Shown here piece after piece: positions 8,431 through 16,863 of a stretch of DNA of 64,000 nucleotides; the first letter of the stretch is position 1, and the number at the start of each line of letters is the position of its first letter. This DNA is from Brevundimonas subvibrioides ATCC 15264 (lineage in GTDB: Bacteria > Pseudomonadota > Alphaproteobacteria > Caulobacterales > Caulobacteraceae): contig NC_014375.1 of the NCBI RefSeq assembly GCF_000144605.1, forward strand, positions 310,001 through 374,000, given 5' to 3'. The notes under the pieces were generated by a model that was given only the letters and a program-made list of their open reading frames with translations, searched no databases and was not told the DNA's origin. A program made the position numbers and the translations under genes.

Positions 8431-10133
8431 GGCGCGGGCACGGTCCCCAGCGCCGCGTCGATCGCCGGATCGGCCCGGCGGCCGGGGGCCGGATCCAGAG
8501 ACAGCCGCGCCCGCAGCCCGGTGTCGCTGTAGTCCATGTCCGCGGACCCGTTCAGGTCGCCCTTCAGGCTGGTGGCGATCAGGCGCGAGCCGAACCCCCT
8601 CTGCCGCGGCGGGCTGGCCGGCGGGCCCCCGGTTTCGGCCCAGTCGAGCGTGATGCGGCCGTCGTCGCCCGGCTCCGACCACGACGCGGTCACACAGCCC
8701 TCGGGGTGGCTGAGCGCCCCGTGCTTGGCGGCATTGGTGGCCATCTCGTGGATCACCATCCCCATGGCCAGGGCCTGCGGGGCCTCGAACGTGACGTCCG
8801 GCCCTTCGAGCCTGACCTGCTCGGGCGCATAGGGCCGGAACTCCTTGGCCAGCAGGTCGCTCAGCGTCGCCTGTTCCCAGCCCGAGGCCGTCAGCAGGTT
8901 GTGGGTGTCGGACAGCGCCATCAGCCGGGCCTCGAACAGGCGCGAGAACTCTTCCACCGACCCGGACCGGCGCGCCGTCAGGGTTGCGATCGACTGGATG
9001 GTGGCGAGGGTGTTCTTCACCCGGTGGTTCAATTCGTTGATCAGCAGCTTCTGGCGGCGTTCGCTGGTCTCCAACGCCTCGAACGCCCGACGGCGATCGG
9101 TGATGTCGCTGACCACGCCGGCCAGCTTCAGCGGGCGGCCCGAGCGGGACCGGACCAGGCTTCCGCGCGACTGGACCCAGCGATCGGTGCCGACGATCGG
9201 GTATTCGACGTCATAGTCCGCCTCGCCCGCGATCGCGGCCTCTAGGGCGACGGCGCGGGCTGCGACATGGTTTGCATCGGCGAGCCAGACAGGGTTCATC
9301 AGATCGCCGTCCGGACGATCCGCCGGATGGCAGATCAGCTCGCGGGCGCGCGGCGACAGGACGAAGGAACGGTCCTTCAGATTGACCTCCCAGTAGCCCA
9401 CCCCGGCCGCGGCCAGCACCTGGACCAGGCCCGCGCGCGCGTCGGCCATGGAGGCGGCCAGGGCGATGAACAGGATGCCCGCCGTGACGGCGGCGATGCT
9501 GATGGCGATGGCCAGCGGCGAGGCCCCGCCGGCCTCCATGGCGACCTCGACCGTTCGCAGCTCGAGCGCGGCCATGCCCGTGTAGTGCATGCCCACGACC
9601 GCCAGGCCCAGAATGGCGGCCGCCACCGTCCGCCACGGAAGGGACGTTTCACGCCGGGCGGCCCAGAGCGCGGTGATGGAGGCTCCGATGGCGATGGCGA
9701 CCGAGACCCCGACCTGACCTGCGTGCCATCCGACCGTCGCGGTCGTCTCCATCGCGGCCATGCCGACGTAGTGCATGCTGGCGATGGCCAGGCCCATCAC
9801 CGTGCCGGCGAGGGGAATCCGCCCCGGTCCCAGCTGCTGGCGGGCCGCGGCCGTGAAGGCTGCCGCCGTACCGGCCACGGCGAGGCCGAACGACGCGATC
9901 GTGAGAAGGGGGTCGTAGTGAACCGGCGCGCCGGGGTCGAAGCCCAGCATGGCGATGAAATGCATCGCCCAGACACCCCCGCCCATGGCGAACGCCGCCG
10001 CGCCGAGCCACAGGGCCCGGTCGCGTCCCTCGCGCCCGCGGACGCGCTGGAACAGGTCCAGCGCCGTCCAGCCGGCGAGCACCGCGACCGCATAGGCCAG
10101 AAGCAGGAAGGTCACGCCGTTGTGGTGATGCAA
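8427..10133 (-). CDS. Sensor histidine kinase: MHYT membrane domain, PAS, HWE/HisKA_2 kinase
   Basis: A 568-residue membrane kinase. Residues 1-235 are hydrophobic and hold three MHYT repeats: MHFIAM, MHYVGMAAM and MHYTGMAAL, a domain thought to bind copper and sense diatomic gases. A PAS domain follows (about 250-355, with the SRG..WVQSRG type strand). The kinase core has the HWE-type phosphorylation box LNHRVKNTLA and the ATPase motifs MVIHEMATNAAKHGA and GFGSRLI. Such kinases often control the general stress response in alphaproteobacteria, but no partner regulator lies beside it, so it is an orphan. ATG 10133 begins MHHHNG. Confidence 0.87.
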   Translation of the reverse strand: MHHHNGVTFLLLAYAVAVLAGWTALDLFQRVRGREGRDRALWLGAAAFAMGGGVWAMHFIAMLGFDPGAPVHYDPLLTIASFGLAVAGTAAAFTAAARQQLGPGRIPLAGTVMGLAIASMHYVGMAAMETTATVGWHAGQVGVSVAIAIGASITALWAARRETSLPWRTVAAAILGLAVVGMHYTGMAALELRTVEVAMEAGGASPLAIAISIAAVTAGILFIALAASMADARAGLVQVLAAAGVGYWEVNLKDRSFVLSPRARELICHPADRPDGDLMNPVWLADANHVAARAVALEAAIAGEADYDVEYPIVGTDRWVQSRGSLVRSRSGRPLKLAGVVSDITDRRRAFEALETSERRQKLLINELNHRVKNTLATIQSIATLTARRSGSVEEFSRLFEARLMALSDTHNLLTASGWEQATLSDLLAKEFRPYAPEQVRLEGPDVTFEAPQALAMGMVIHEMATNAAKHGALSHPEGCVTASWSEPGDDGRITLDWAETGGPPASPPRQRGFGSRLIATSLKGDLNGSADMDYSDTGLRARLSLDPAPGRRADPAIDAALGTVPAP

Positions 10134-10194
10134 GTCGATTACCGTACAGAAGTCACGGGGTTATCGAGCATGCACACCCGGGCGTCCATGGCGA

Positions 10195-10653
10195 TCAGCC
10201 CCCCGCGACCATCTGCATGCCCAGCCATTCGGCGATCAGGGCGGGCTTGTCGGCCCCCTCGATCTCGACGGTCAGCTCGTGCTTCAGAAGCCAGCGGCCG
10301 CCGCCCTTGTCCTCGGCGGAGAGGAGTTTGAACCGCCCTCGGACCTTCGATCCCGCCGGCACCGGGGCCAGGAACCTGAGCTTGTCGAAGCCGTAGTTGA
10401 CCCCCATCACGACCCCCTCCAGCGGCTTGACCGCGTCATAGGACATGGCCGAGGCGAGGCTGAGGGTCAGGAACCCGTGCGCGATCGTCCCGCCGAAAGG
10501 CGTGGCCTTGGCGGCGACCGGGTCGATGTGGATGAACTGACGGTCCTCGGTGATCTCGGCGAAAGCATCGATCCGGGCCTGGTCGACGGTGATCCAGCGC
10601 GAGACGCCGATCTCCGTGCCGATCAGGGACTGCAGGTCGTAGGGTTTGGTCAT
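10195..10653 (-). CDS. MaoC family (R)-specific enoyl-CoA hydratase-like protein
   Basis: A 152-residue hot-dog fold protein. The hydratase signature is in the first half: DRQFIHIDPVAAK supplies the Asp/His pair and GGTIAHGFLTLSL follows, as in MaoC/PhaJ proteins. It probably hydrates a trans-2-enoyl-CoA; chain length is unknown. Its start ATG 10653 overlaps the stop of the threonine dehydratase gene by 4 bases (ATGA), so the two are translationally coupled, although the chemistry does not obviously connect them. Confidence 0.86.
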   Translation of the reverse strand: MTKPYDLQSLIGTEIGVSRWITVDQARIDAFAEITEDRQFIHIDPVAAKATPFGGTIAHGFLTLSLASAMSYDAVKPLEGVVMGVNYGFDKLRFLAPVPAGSKVRGRFKLLSAEDKGGGRWLLKHELTVEIEGADKPALIAEWLGMQMVAGG

Positions 10654-11654
10654 GCGGAAACTCCCTGGGTGGCCGGGACGAACCGGCCTTCGATGATCTG
10701 GGCGAACAGGCCGGGGTCGATATTGCCGCCGGACAGGATGACGGCGGTGGTGCGGCCCGCGGTTTCGATCTTCCCGGCCAGCACGGCGGCGAGCGCTGCG
10801 GCCCCGCCCGGCTCCACCACCAGCTTCAGGGTCCGGAAGGCATAGGCGACGGCGTCGGCCGCCTCCGGATCGGAAATCGTCACCGCGCCGGACAGGACGC
10901 GCCGGTTGATCGGAAAGGTCAGGACGCCGGGGATCGGCGTCTGCAGCGCGTCGCAGATGGAGGGCGGGCCCTGGGGATGGCCGACCCGCTCGCCCGCGGC
11001 CAGAGAACGTGCCGTATCGTCGAAGGCCTCGGGTTCGACGGCCCAGCTGCGGGTGGTGGGGCTCCGCGCTTCCAGCACCAGATTGATCCCCGCCATCAAC
11101 CCGCCCCCGGAGCAGCAGCAGATCAACTGGTCGACGGGACCGTCAGCCTGCTCCAGAAGCTCCAGCGCCGTCGTGCCCTGCCCCTCGATGACGTAGGGAT
11201 CGTCGAACGGCGGGACCAGAACCGAGCCGCGCTCCCGGGCCACCTGGGCCCCGATCTCCTCGCGGCTCTCGGTCCAGCGGTCGTACAGCCGGACGTCGCC
11301 GCCGAAGGCCTTCACGCCCTCGATCTTGATGACGGGGCTGTCGGCCGGCATCACGATCACGGCCCGCGTGCCCATCAGCCGGGCCGCCGCGGCGACCCCC
11401 TGGGCGTGGTTGCCGGACGAAAAGGCGACGACGCCGGCGGCCAGCTCGTCCGCGCTGAACCGGCTGATCCGGTTGTAGGCCCCCCGGAACTTGAACGCCC
11501 CCGCCACCTGCAGGGTCTCGGCCTTCAGCAGGATGCGCCCGCCCATCCGTTCGTTCAGGGCCGGGCTTTCGATCAGGGGGGTGCGGACGGCCGCCGGAGC
11601 GATCTGGCGGGCGGCGTCGAGGACGCCTTCATAGGACGCGATGCGATCGGACAT
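10650..11654 (-). CDS. Threonine/serine dehydratase, PLP fold type II, no ACT domain
   Basis: A 334-residue PLP enzyme that deaminates threonine to 2-oxobutyrate or serine to pyruvate; serine racemase activity is also possible in this group. The PLP lysine is in FKFRGAYNR, the Asn motif in SSGNHAQGVA and the phosphate-binding loop in SGGGLMAG, oddly preceded by three consecutive cysteines (ICCCSGGG). The C-terminal ACT regulatory domain of biosynthetic IlvA is absent, so isoleucine feedback is unlikely and a catabolic role fits better. It is divergent from glpK, with 44 bases between start codons, so promoters there must be compact or overlapping. Confidence 0.86.
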   Translation of the reverse strand: MSDRIASYEGVLDAARQIAPAAVRTPLIESPALNERMGGRILLKAETLQVAGAFKFRGAYNRISRFSADELAAGVVAFSSGNHAQGVAAAARLMGTRAVIVMPADSPVIKIEGVKAFGGDVRLYDRWTESREEIGAQVARERGSVLVPPFDDPYVIEGQGTTALELLEQADGPVDQLICCCSGGGLMAGINLVLEARSPTTRSWAVEPEAFDDTARSLAAGERVGHPQGPPSICDALQTPIPGVLTFPINRRVLSGAVTISDPEAADAVAYAFRTLKLVVEPGGAAALAAVLAGKIETAGRTTAVILSGGNIDPGLFAQIIEGRFVPATQGVSA

Positions 11655-11698
11655 GACCCCACTTAACCCGATGACGATGCTGCGCGTAAGGTGGCCTC

Positions 11699-13192
11699 AT
11701 GACGACCTGTATCCTCGCCATCGACCAGGGCACGACCTCCACCCGGGCCATCGCCTTCGAACTGCGCGAGGACGGAGGGCTCCATCCGGTCGCGGTCAGC
11801 CAGATCGAACTGGCCCAGCATTTTCCCAAATCCGGCTGGGTCGAGCATGACGCCGCCGAGATCTGGACCGCGACGCTGCAGACCTGCCGCGAGGTGATCC
11901 GCAAGACCGGAGGCGTGGGACGCTTTTCCGCCATCGGCATCACCAACCAGCGGGAAACCGCGGTCCTGTGGGACGCCGCGACCGGCGAACCCCTGCATCA
12001 TGCGATCGTCTGGCAGGACCGCCGGACAGCCGACGTCTCGTCACGTCTGGCGGCCGAAGGGCACGAAGCCAGGGTTCAGGCCGCGACCGGCCTGATCCTC
12101 GACCCCTATTTCTCGGCCACCAAATTCGCCTGGCTGCTGGACGCCGTGCCCGGGGCGCGGGAGCGGGCGGCCCGGGGCGAGGTCCGTCTGGGCACGATCG
12201 ATTCCTGGCTGATCTGGAACCTGACCGGCGGGGCCCGCCACGTCACCGACGCGACCAATGCATCCCGCACCTCGCTGATGGACCTGACCACCCTCCAGTG
12301 GCGCGACGACCTGTGCGACCTGTTCCAGGTTCCGAAAGCGGCCCTGCCCCGCATCCTCGGCTGTGCCGAGCCGATGGGCGAAAGCGACCCTGCCCTGTTC
12401 GGCCGCGCCCTGCCGATCACGGGCTCGGCCGGGGACCAGCAGGCGGCCCTCGTCGGCCATGGCGCGCTGAAGCCAGGCGACGCCAAGATCACCTATGGCA
12501 CCGGGGCCTTCCTGGTCGCCAATGTGGGCGACACCCCCGTGGCCTCGTCCAGTCGCCTTCTGGGCACCCTGGGCTATTCGGTCGGCGGGGTCGTGGCCTA
12601 TGCCCTGGAAGGCTCGATCTTCTCGGCCGGGTCGGCGATCCAGTGGCTGAGGGACGGCGTCGGGATGATCACCGACAGCCGCCATTCGGAGGCGGTGGCC
12701 CAGACCCTGCCCGACAACGGCGGCGTCTATCTGGTGCCCGGCTTCACCGGCCTGGGGGCGCCGTGGTGGGAGCCGGACGCGCGGGGCGCCGTCATCGGCC
12801 TGACCCGCGATTCGAAACCGGCCCACTTCGTGCGGGCGGCGCTGGAGGCCCTGGCCTATCAGACGCGCGATCTGCTCGACGCGCTCGAAACAGACGGGGC
12901 CCCGCCCCTGAAGGTGCTGAAGGTCGACGGCGGCGTCACCGCCAACGCCTTCGCCATGCAGTTCGTCGCCGACATCTGCGGCGTTCCGGTCGAACGCCCG
13001 GCTTTCCAGGAGATGACGGCCCTGGGCGCGGCGCGACTGGCGGCACTGGGAGCCGGACTCATCGACAGTCTGGAACCCCACAACGACGAGGCCCCGGCCG
13101 TCTGGACCCCGCGCATGGACGAGGCCGAACGCACGCGGCTGCTCGAGGGCTGGCGTCGCGCGGTGAAGGCCGCCATCATCGCCACCGCATGA
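11699..13192 (+). CDS. glpK: Glycerol kinase
   Basis: Phosphorylates glycerol to sn-glycerol 3-phosphate. The 497-residue length and motifs are typical of FGGY-family GlpK: IDQGTTSTRA at residues 7-16, GITNQRET near 81, YGTGAFL, and the FGGY signature GLGAPWWEPDARG. No glpF or glpD lies beside it; instead its TGA overlaps the ATG of a phosphotransferase-like gene (ATGA). ATG 11699 begins directly with the conserved N-terminal strand, so the start is secure. Confidence 0.95.
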   Translation: MTTCILAIDQGTTSTRAIAFELREDGGLHPVAVSQIELAQHFPKSGWVEHDAAEIWTATLQTCREVIRKTGGVGRFSAIGITNQRETAVLWDAATGEPLHHAIVWQDRRTADVSSRLAAEGHEARVQAATGLILDPYFSATKFAWLLDAVPGARERAARGEVRLGTIDSWLIWNLTGGARHVTDATNASRTSLMDLTTLQWRDDLCDLFQVPKAALPRILGCAEPMGESDPALFGRALPITGSAGDQQAALVGHGALKPGDAKITYGTGAFLVANVGDTPVASSSRLLGTLGYSVGGVVAYALEGSIFSAGSAIQWLRDGVGMITDSRHSEAVAQTLPDNGGVYLVPGFTGLGAPWWEPDARGAVIGLTRDSKPAHFVRAALEALAYQTRDLLDALETDGAPPLKVLKVDGGVTANAFAMQFVADICGVPVERPAFQEMTALGAARLAALGAGLIDSLEPHNDEAPAVWTPRMDEAERTRLLEGWRRAVKAAIIATA

Positions 13193-14265
13193 CAGACCTC
13201 GCTACAGACGCCCAGGCCGCCTTTTCCGGAACGCGGGAGGTCGATCCCCGATACCGCCTCGACGAGGCCGCGCTGGACCGCTGGATGGCGGCCCATGTCG
13301 AGGCCTATGCCGGGCCCCTGACGATCCGCCAGTTCAAGGGCGGACAGTCCAACCCGACCTATGAGCTGGTCACGCCCGGGGCGGCCTATGTGCTGCGCCG
13401 CAAGCCGCCGGGCGTCCTGCTGCCCAGCGCCCATGCGGTGGACCGCGAGTTCACCGTCATCTCGGCCCTGCATGCCCAAGGGTATCCCGTGGCCCGGCCC
13501 TATGCCCTGTGCACGGACGACGGCGTCATCGGCTCGATGTTCTACGTCATGGCCCGGGTCGAGGGGCGGGTGCTCTGGGACCTGAAGCTGCCGGGGATGG
13601 AGCCCGCCGAGCGCCGGGCCATCTTCGAGGCCCAGACCGACGCCCTGGCCGACCTGCACCGCTTCGATCCGGCCGCGATCGGCCTTTCGGACTATGGCAA
13701 GCCGGGCAACTATTTCGCGCGCCAGGTCGGGCGCTGGACCAAGCAGTACAAGGCCTCGGAGATCGATCCGATCCCGGAGATGGACCGGCTGATCGCCTTC
13801 CTGCCGGAGGGCCTGCCGCCGGAGGGCCCGGCCCGGATCGTTCACGGGGACTTCCGGCTCGACAACCTGATGATGGCCAACGACGGGCCGCAGGTGCGGG
13901 CGGTGCTGGACTGGGAGCTGTCGACCCTGGGCGACCCCATGGCGGACTTCTCCTATCTGCTGATCGGCTGGGTCCTGCCGCCGACGGTGCGGAACGGTCT
14001 GGCGGGGCTGGATCTGGAGGCTCTGGGGATCCCGACGGTCGCCGAGACGGTCGAACGCTATGCCGCCAGAAGCGGCCTGCAGGCCCCCGGCAATCTGGAC
14101 TGGCTCATGGCCTACAACCTGTTCCGCCTGGCGGCGATCTGCCAGGGCATCGCCGGGCGCGTGCGCGACGGCACCGCCGCCTCCGCCCATGCCGTGGAGA
14201 CGGCCCGTCAGGTGACGCCCCTGGCCCGGGCCGCGTGGAGCTTCGCCGAAAAAGCCGGGGCCTAG
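13189..14265 (+). CDS. Phosphotransferase family protein (aminoglycoside phosphotransferase/ACAD10-like)
   Basis: A 358-residue kinase-like protein of the APH family. The Brenner motif HGDFRLDNLMM and the metal-binding segment LDWELSTLGDPMADF are intact, and FKGGQSNPTYEL is the nucleotide-binding N-lobe. Members close to ACAD10 and bacterial homologues are often found with acyl-CoA or hydroxy-acid catabolism genes, not antibiotic resistance. Overlap of 4 bases with glpK suggests translational coupling. The frame is open far upstream inside glpK, but ATG 13189 matches the family start. Confidence 0.86.
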   Translation: MTDLATDAQAAFSGTREVDPRYRLDEAALDRWMAAHVEAYAGPLTIRQFKGGQSNPTYELVTPGAAYVLRRKPPGVLLPSAHAVDREFTVISALHAQGYPVARPYALCTDDGVIGSMFYVMARVEGRVLWDLKLPGMEPAERRAIFEAQTDALADLHRFDPAAIGLSDYGKPGNYFARQVGRWTKQYKASEIDPIPEMDRLIAFLPEGLPPEGPARIVHGDFRLDNLMMANDGPQVRAVLDWELSTLGDPMADFSYLLIGWVLPPTVRNGLAGLDLEALGIPTVAETVERYAARSGLQAPGNLDWLMAYNLFRLAAICQGIAGRVRDGTAASAHAVETARQVTPLARAAWSFAEKAGA

Positions 14266-14299
14266 GCGGTTCGTCGACTGAGCTGGCGCGGCGGTTCAA

Positions 14300-14523
14300 A
14301 GGTTCATCACGGCGAGCACGGCGGGGTCACAGAGGACACGACGGGACCGAGCAGTGGTGGCGGTCGTCGCTCGCCCCTGGCGCCGAAACGAGACAAGGGG
14401 CGGCGTCGCCGCCGATCCTCTCTTCGCCGAGACGTCGCGCCCGAAGGAAGGGATCGGCGATGGCACCGCAGTCTTGATCCCGCCGTGTTCGCCGTGGTCC
14501 GTTGTGTTCGCTGTGATGAACCT
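14300..14523. repeat. Imperfect inverted-repeat element (MITE/REP-like)
   Basis: The 370-base gap between the phosphotransferase and rplT genes is filled largely by a 224-bp element. The left end AGGTTCATCAC (14300-14310) is the reverse complement of the right end GTGATGAACCT (14513-14523). Inside each arm a unit of the form CAC-RR-CGA-R-CAC-RR-CGG recurs about every 21 bp, and the centre holds a GC palindrome. No coding potential is convincing. It resembles the CACAGAGGACAC-type palindromic repeats scattered in many genomes; copy number elsewhere cannot be judged from one window. Confidence 0.7.
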
Positions 14524-14579
14524 CTCGCTGGACATCATGCGTTGACTGAAGTGCCGATTGCTCTGGCTGATGATCGACA

Positions 14580-14609
14580 AAGGCCCCCCGGCGCGAACCG
14601 GGGGGCCTT
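14580..14609 (-). terminator. Intrinsic terminator of rpmI-rplT
   Basis: A perfect 12-bp stem, AAGGCCCCCCGG paired with CCGGGGGGCCTT around a 6-base loop, begins 27 bases past the rplT stop in the direction of transcription. It is followed on the minus strand by a short T-rich stretch (TTGTC). Confidence 0.8.
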
Positions 14610-14635
14610 CGATCATTCCGGCGAACCGGACGTTC

Positions 14636-14989
14636 TTACTTCAGCGCGTCGCGCACCTTGGCGGCGATGTCCGAGAAGCCGGTGCCGTCCATGGCGATCG
14701 CGGCCAGGACCTTGCGGTCCAGCTCGATCCCGGCCTTGGACAGGCCGTGCATGAACTGCGAGTAGGTAAAGCCTTCCTGACGGGCGGCGGCGTTGATGCG
14801 CTGGATCCACAGGGCGCGGAAGTTGCGCTTGTTGATGCGGCGGTCGCGGTAGGCGTACTGGCCGGCGCGGTCGACGGCGGCCTTGGCCGTGCGGATGGTG
14901 TTCTTGCGGCGACCCGAAAAGCCCTTGGCCTGTTCGAGAACCTTCTTGTGTCTGGCGTGGGAAACTACGCCGCGTTTGACGCGAGCCAT
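14636..14989 (-). CDS. rplT: 50S ribosomal protein L20
   Basis: A 117-residue basic protein that binds 23S rRNA early in large-subunit assembly. The start MARVKRGV and the segment [12 protein letters not shown] are diagnostic. It lies 106 bases downstream of rpmI on the same strand and is followed by a strong terminator. In many bacteria L20 also represses its own operon, but I did not identify a matching leader structure here. Confidence 0.98.
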   Translation of the reverse strand: MARVKRGVVSHARHKKVLEQAKGFSGRRKNTIRTAKAAVDRAGQYAYRDRRINKRNFRALWIQRINAAARQEGFTYSQFMHGLSKAGIELDRKVLAAIAMDGTGFSDIAAKVRDALK

Positions 14990-15095
14990 GGTGTGATCCT
15001 TCGGATGTCCCTATCGCCTCGCCCGCGGGGCTCGGCTGCTAGAGGGACGATGTTCAAATTCGATGCGGTGAAAAGCCTGGGTCCGTCCGTTCGCC

Positions 15096-15293
15096 TTAGG
15101 CGTACGGCATGTAGGACTTGATCTTCTTGGCGTCGGCGTCGGCCATGACCGAGGTGCCGCGGTTCTGGCGGATGTATTTGGAGTTGTGGCTGATCAAGCG
15201 GTGACGCTTGCCCGCAACGCCGGCCTTGACCTTGCCTGTCGCGGTGAATTTGAAGCGCTTCTTGGCGCCCGACTTCGTCTTCAATTTGGGCAT
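15096..15293 (-). CDS. rpmI: 50S ribosomal protein L35
   Basis: A 65-residue protein beginning [14 protein letters not shown], typical of L35. It precedes rplT. The usual upstream partner infC is not adjacent but lies 5.3 kb away at 20641-21174, separated by an exporter, a kinase and a peptidase gene, so the classic infC-rpmI-rplT order is split. Confidence 0.97.
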   Translation of the reverse strand: MPKLKTKSGAKKRFKFTATGKVKAGVAGKRHRLISHNSKYIRQNRGTSVMADADAKKIKSYMPYA

Positions 15294-15364
15294 TTCAGTT
15301 CCTTTTGGTGGGCTATCGTCCTTTGGACTACTTGAGCCCGAGGGGTGATCGCCGCTGGATTTAA

Positions 15365-15399
15365 GAACCGCCCAGGCATGCCTGTAAGCCCGGCGGTTC
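15365..15399 (-). terminator. Hairpin between the MFS gene and rpmI
   Basis: GAACCGCC (15365-15372) pairs with GGCGGTTC (15392-15399), and the space between holds a further AGGCATGCCT palindrome. On the minus strand it is followed by TTAAAT. It lies 53 bases beyond the MFS stop and 72 bases before rpmI, so it is either the MFS terminator or part of the rpmI leader. Confidence 0.5.
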
Positions 15400-15451
15400 G
15401 TTACGCGAAGGCGCGGCTAGTAGCGGAAGTGCGGACACTGGGCAAGCGGAG

Positions 15452-16699
15452 TCACTCGGCCGCCGCCGGAACCGCCGCCTCGCGCGCCACGGCCCGCCCG
15501 GCGTTGAGCGCCATCAGGGCCGCGGGCACCATCAGGACGGCCCCCACCGCGAGGGGCCAGTCATGGCCGAGACTGGAGAACATGAAGCCGGCCACCACCG
15601 GACCGAAGATGCGGCCGGACGAACTGGCGGCCATGTTCAGCCCCAGCATCGCGCCCTGGCGGTCCGGCGGCGTGGCACGGGAGATCATCGCCGAGATGTT
15701 GGGCATGGTCATCGCCATCCCGAACGCACCGATCCCCATAGCCACGGGAACCGCCCAGGCCACGGGAGCCAGCATCTGGCCCACCAGGCCGCAGCCGAAC
15801 AGGACGCAGCCCACCGCCAGCATCCGGCTTTCACCGAAGCGCCGCGACAGCCGGCCGGTGACCAGGGACTGGCAGATCACCGAGACGATCCCGACCGCCA
15901 TGAAGGAGAACGCCACCTCGCGCGCGCCCCAGCCGAACCGCGCGCCGGTGAACAGGCCGAAGGTCGACTCCATCCCCGAGAAGCCGGCCATGTAGATCAG
16001 GGTGACCAGGATCACCCGCGACACGACCGGGTTGGCCGCCGCATCCCGGACACCGCCCAGGAACGGCGTGCGCGCCGGGGCGGGTCCGTCCCGGCGCACC
16101 AGGCTTTCCTTCAGCAGGAACAGAACGCCGAGCGCCGCCAGGGTGGCCAGCCCGCAGGCGGCGAAGATCGGCAACTGGTAACCCAGCCGCCCTAGGTCCT
16201 CGCGCACCAGAATGCCGCTCAGGCCGGGCCCCGCAATGAAGCCGGCTCCGAACGCCGCCCCGATCAGACCCATCCGCCCGGCCCGCTTCTCCGGCGGGGT
16301 GACGTCGGCGACATAGCCCTGGACCGTCGAGACATTGCCCGCGCCCAGGCCGGTGAACAGCCGGATGCCGATCGCCACCCAGATGTTCGGGGCGAAGGCC
16401 AGCATCAGATAGCCGACCGCATTGGCCGCGACGGTGATCAGCAGCACGGGCTTGCGGCCGATCCGGTCCGACAACCGGCCCCAGAACGGCTCGGCGAAGA
16501 ACTGGCCCACCGAATAGGCGGAGAACATCAGCGCCACCTGCCACGGGGCGGCGTTCAGGCTGCTGCCGAAGAACGGCAGCAGGGGCACGACGAGGCCGAA
16601 CCCGACCAGATTGATGAAGACGATGGCGAACAGGACGGCCAGGGCCCGCCGGTCGCTGTTGGGGGTCTCGGCGGAAACGGACGACGGCGTCTGGCTCAT
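15452..16699 (-). CDS. MFS transporter, TetA/multidrug-type (DHA1)
   Basis: A 415-residue inner-membrane transporter with about 12 hydrophobic segments. Motif A between segments 2 and 3 (GRLSDRIGRKPVLL) and the motif C-like GAAFGAGFIAGPGLSG in segment 5 point to a proton-driven antiporter of the drug-efflux DHA1 group. The substrate is unknown and no regulator gene lies next to it. ATG 16699 gives a short hydrophilic N-tail before segment 1, as expected. Confidence 0.87.
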   Translation of the reverse strand: MSQTPSSVSAETPNSDRRALAVLFAIVFINLVGFGLVVPLLPFFGSSLNAAPWQVALMFSAYSVGQFFAEPFWGRLSDRIGRKPVLLITVAANAVGYLMLAFAPNIWVAIGIRLFTGLGAGNVSTVQGYVADVTPPEKRAGRMGLIGAAFGAGFIAGPGLSGILVREDLGRLGYQLPIFAACGLATLAALGVLFLLKESLVRRDGPAPARTPFLGGVRDAAANPVVSRVILVTLIYMAGFSGMESTFGLFTGARFGWGAREVAFSFMAVGIVSVICQSLVTGRLSRRFGESRMLAVGCVLFGCGLVGQMLAPVAWAVPVAMGIGAFGMAMTMPNISAMISRATPPDRQGAMLGLNMAASSSGRIFGPVVAGFMFSSLGHDWPLAVGAVLMVPAALMALNAGRAVAREAAVPAAAE

Positions 16700-16863
16700 A
16701 TCGCCTTCTAGCCGACCCGATACGCCACGGCGAGAGGGGCCCGCGACGCACCCGGACTTGCTCCGTCAGCGGACATAAAGCCTTGCAAACGCTGCAAAAG
16801 TTTCAAGAACGGCAAAGCCTGCGTTAAGGCCCCCTCGCTATGCCTCCCCCACCCGGAGGACGA

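Noticed and set aside
13189..14265. Aminoglycoside resistance gene
   Set aside because: The protein belongs to the APH superfamily but resembles ACAD10-like housekeeping members and is coupled to glpK.
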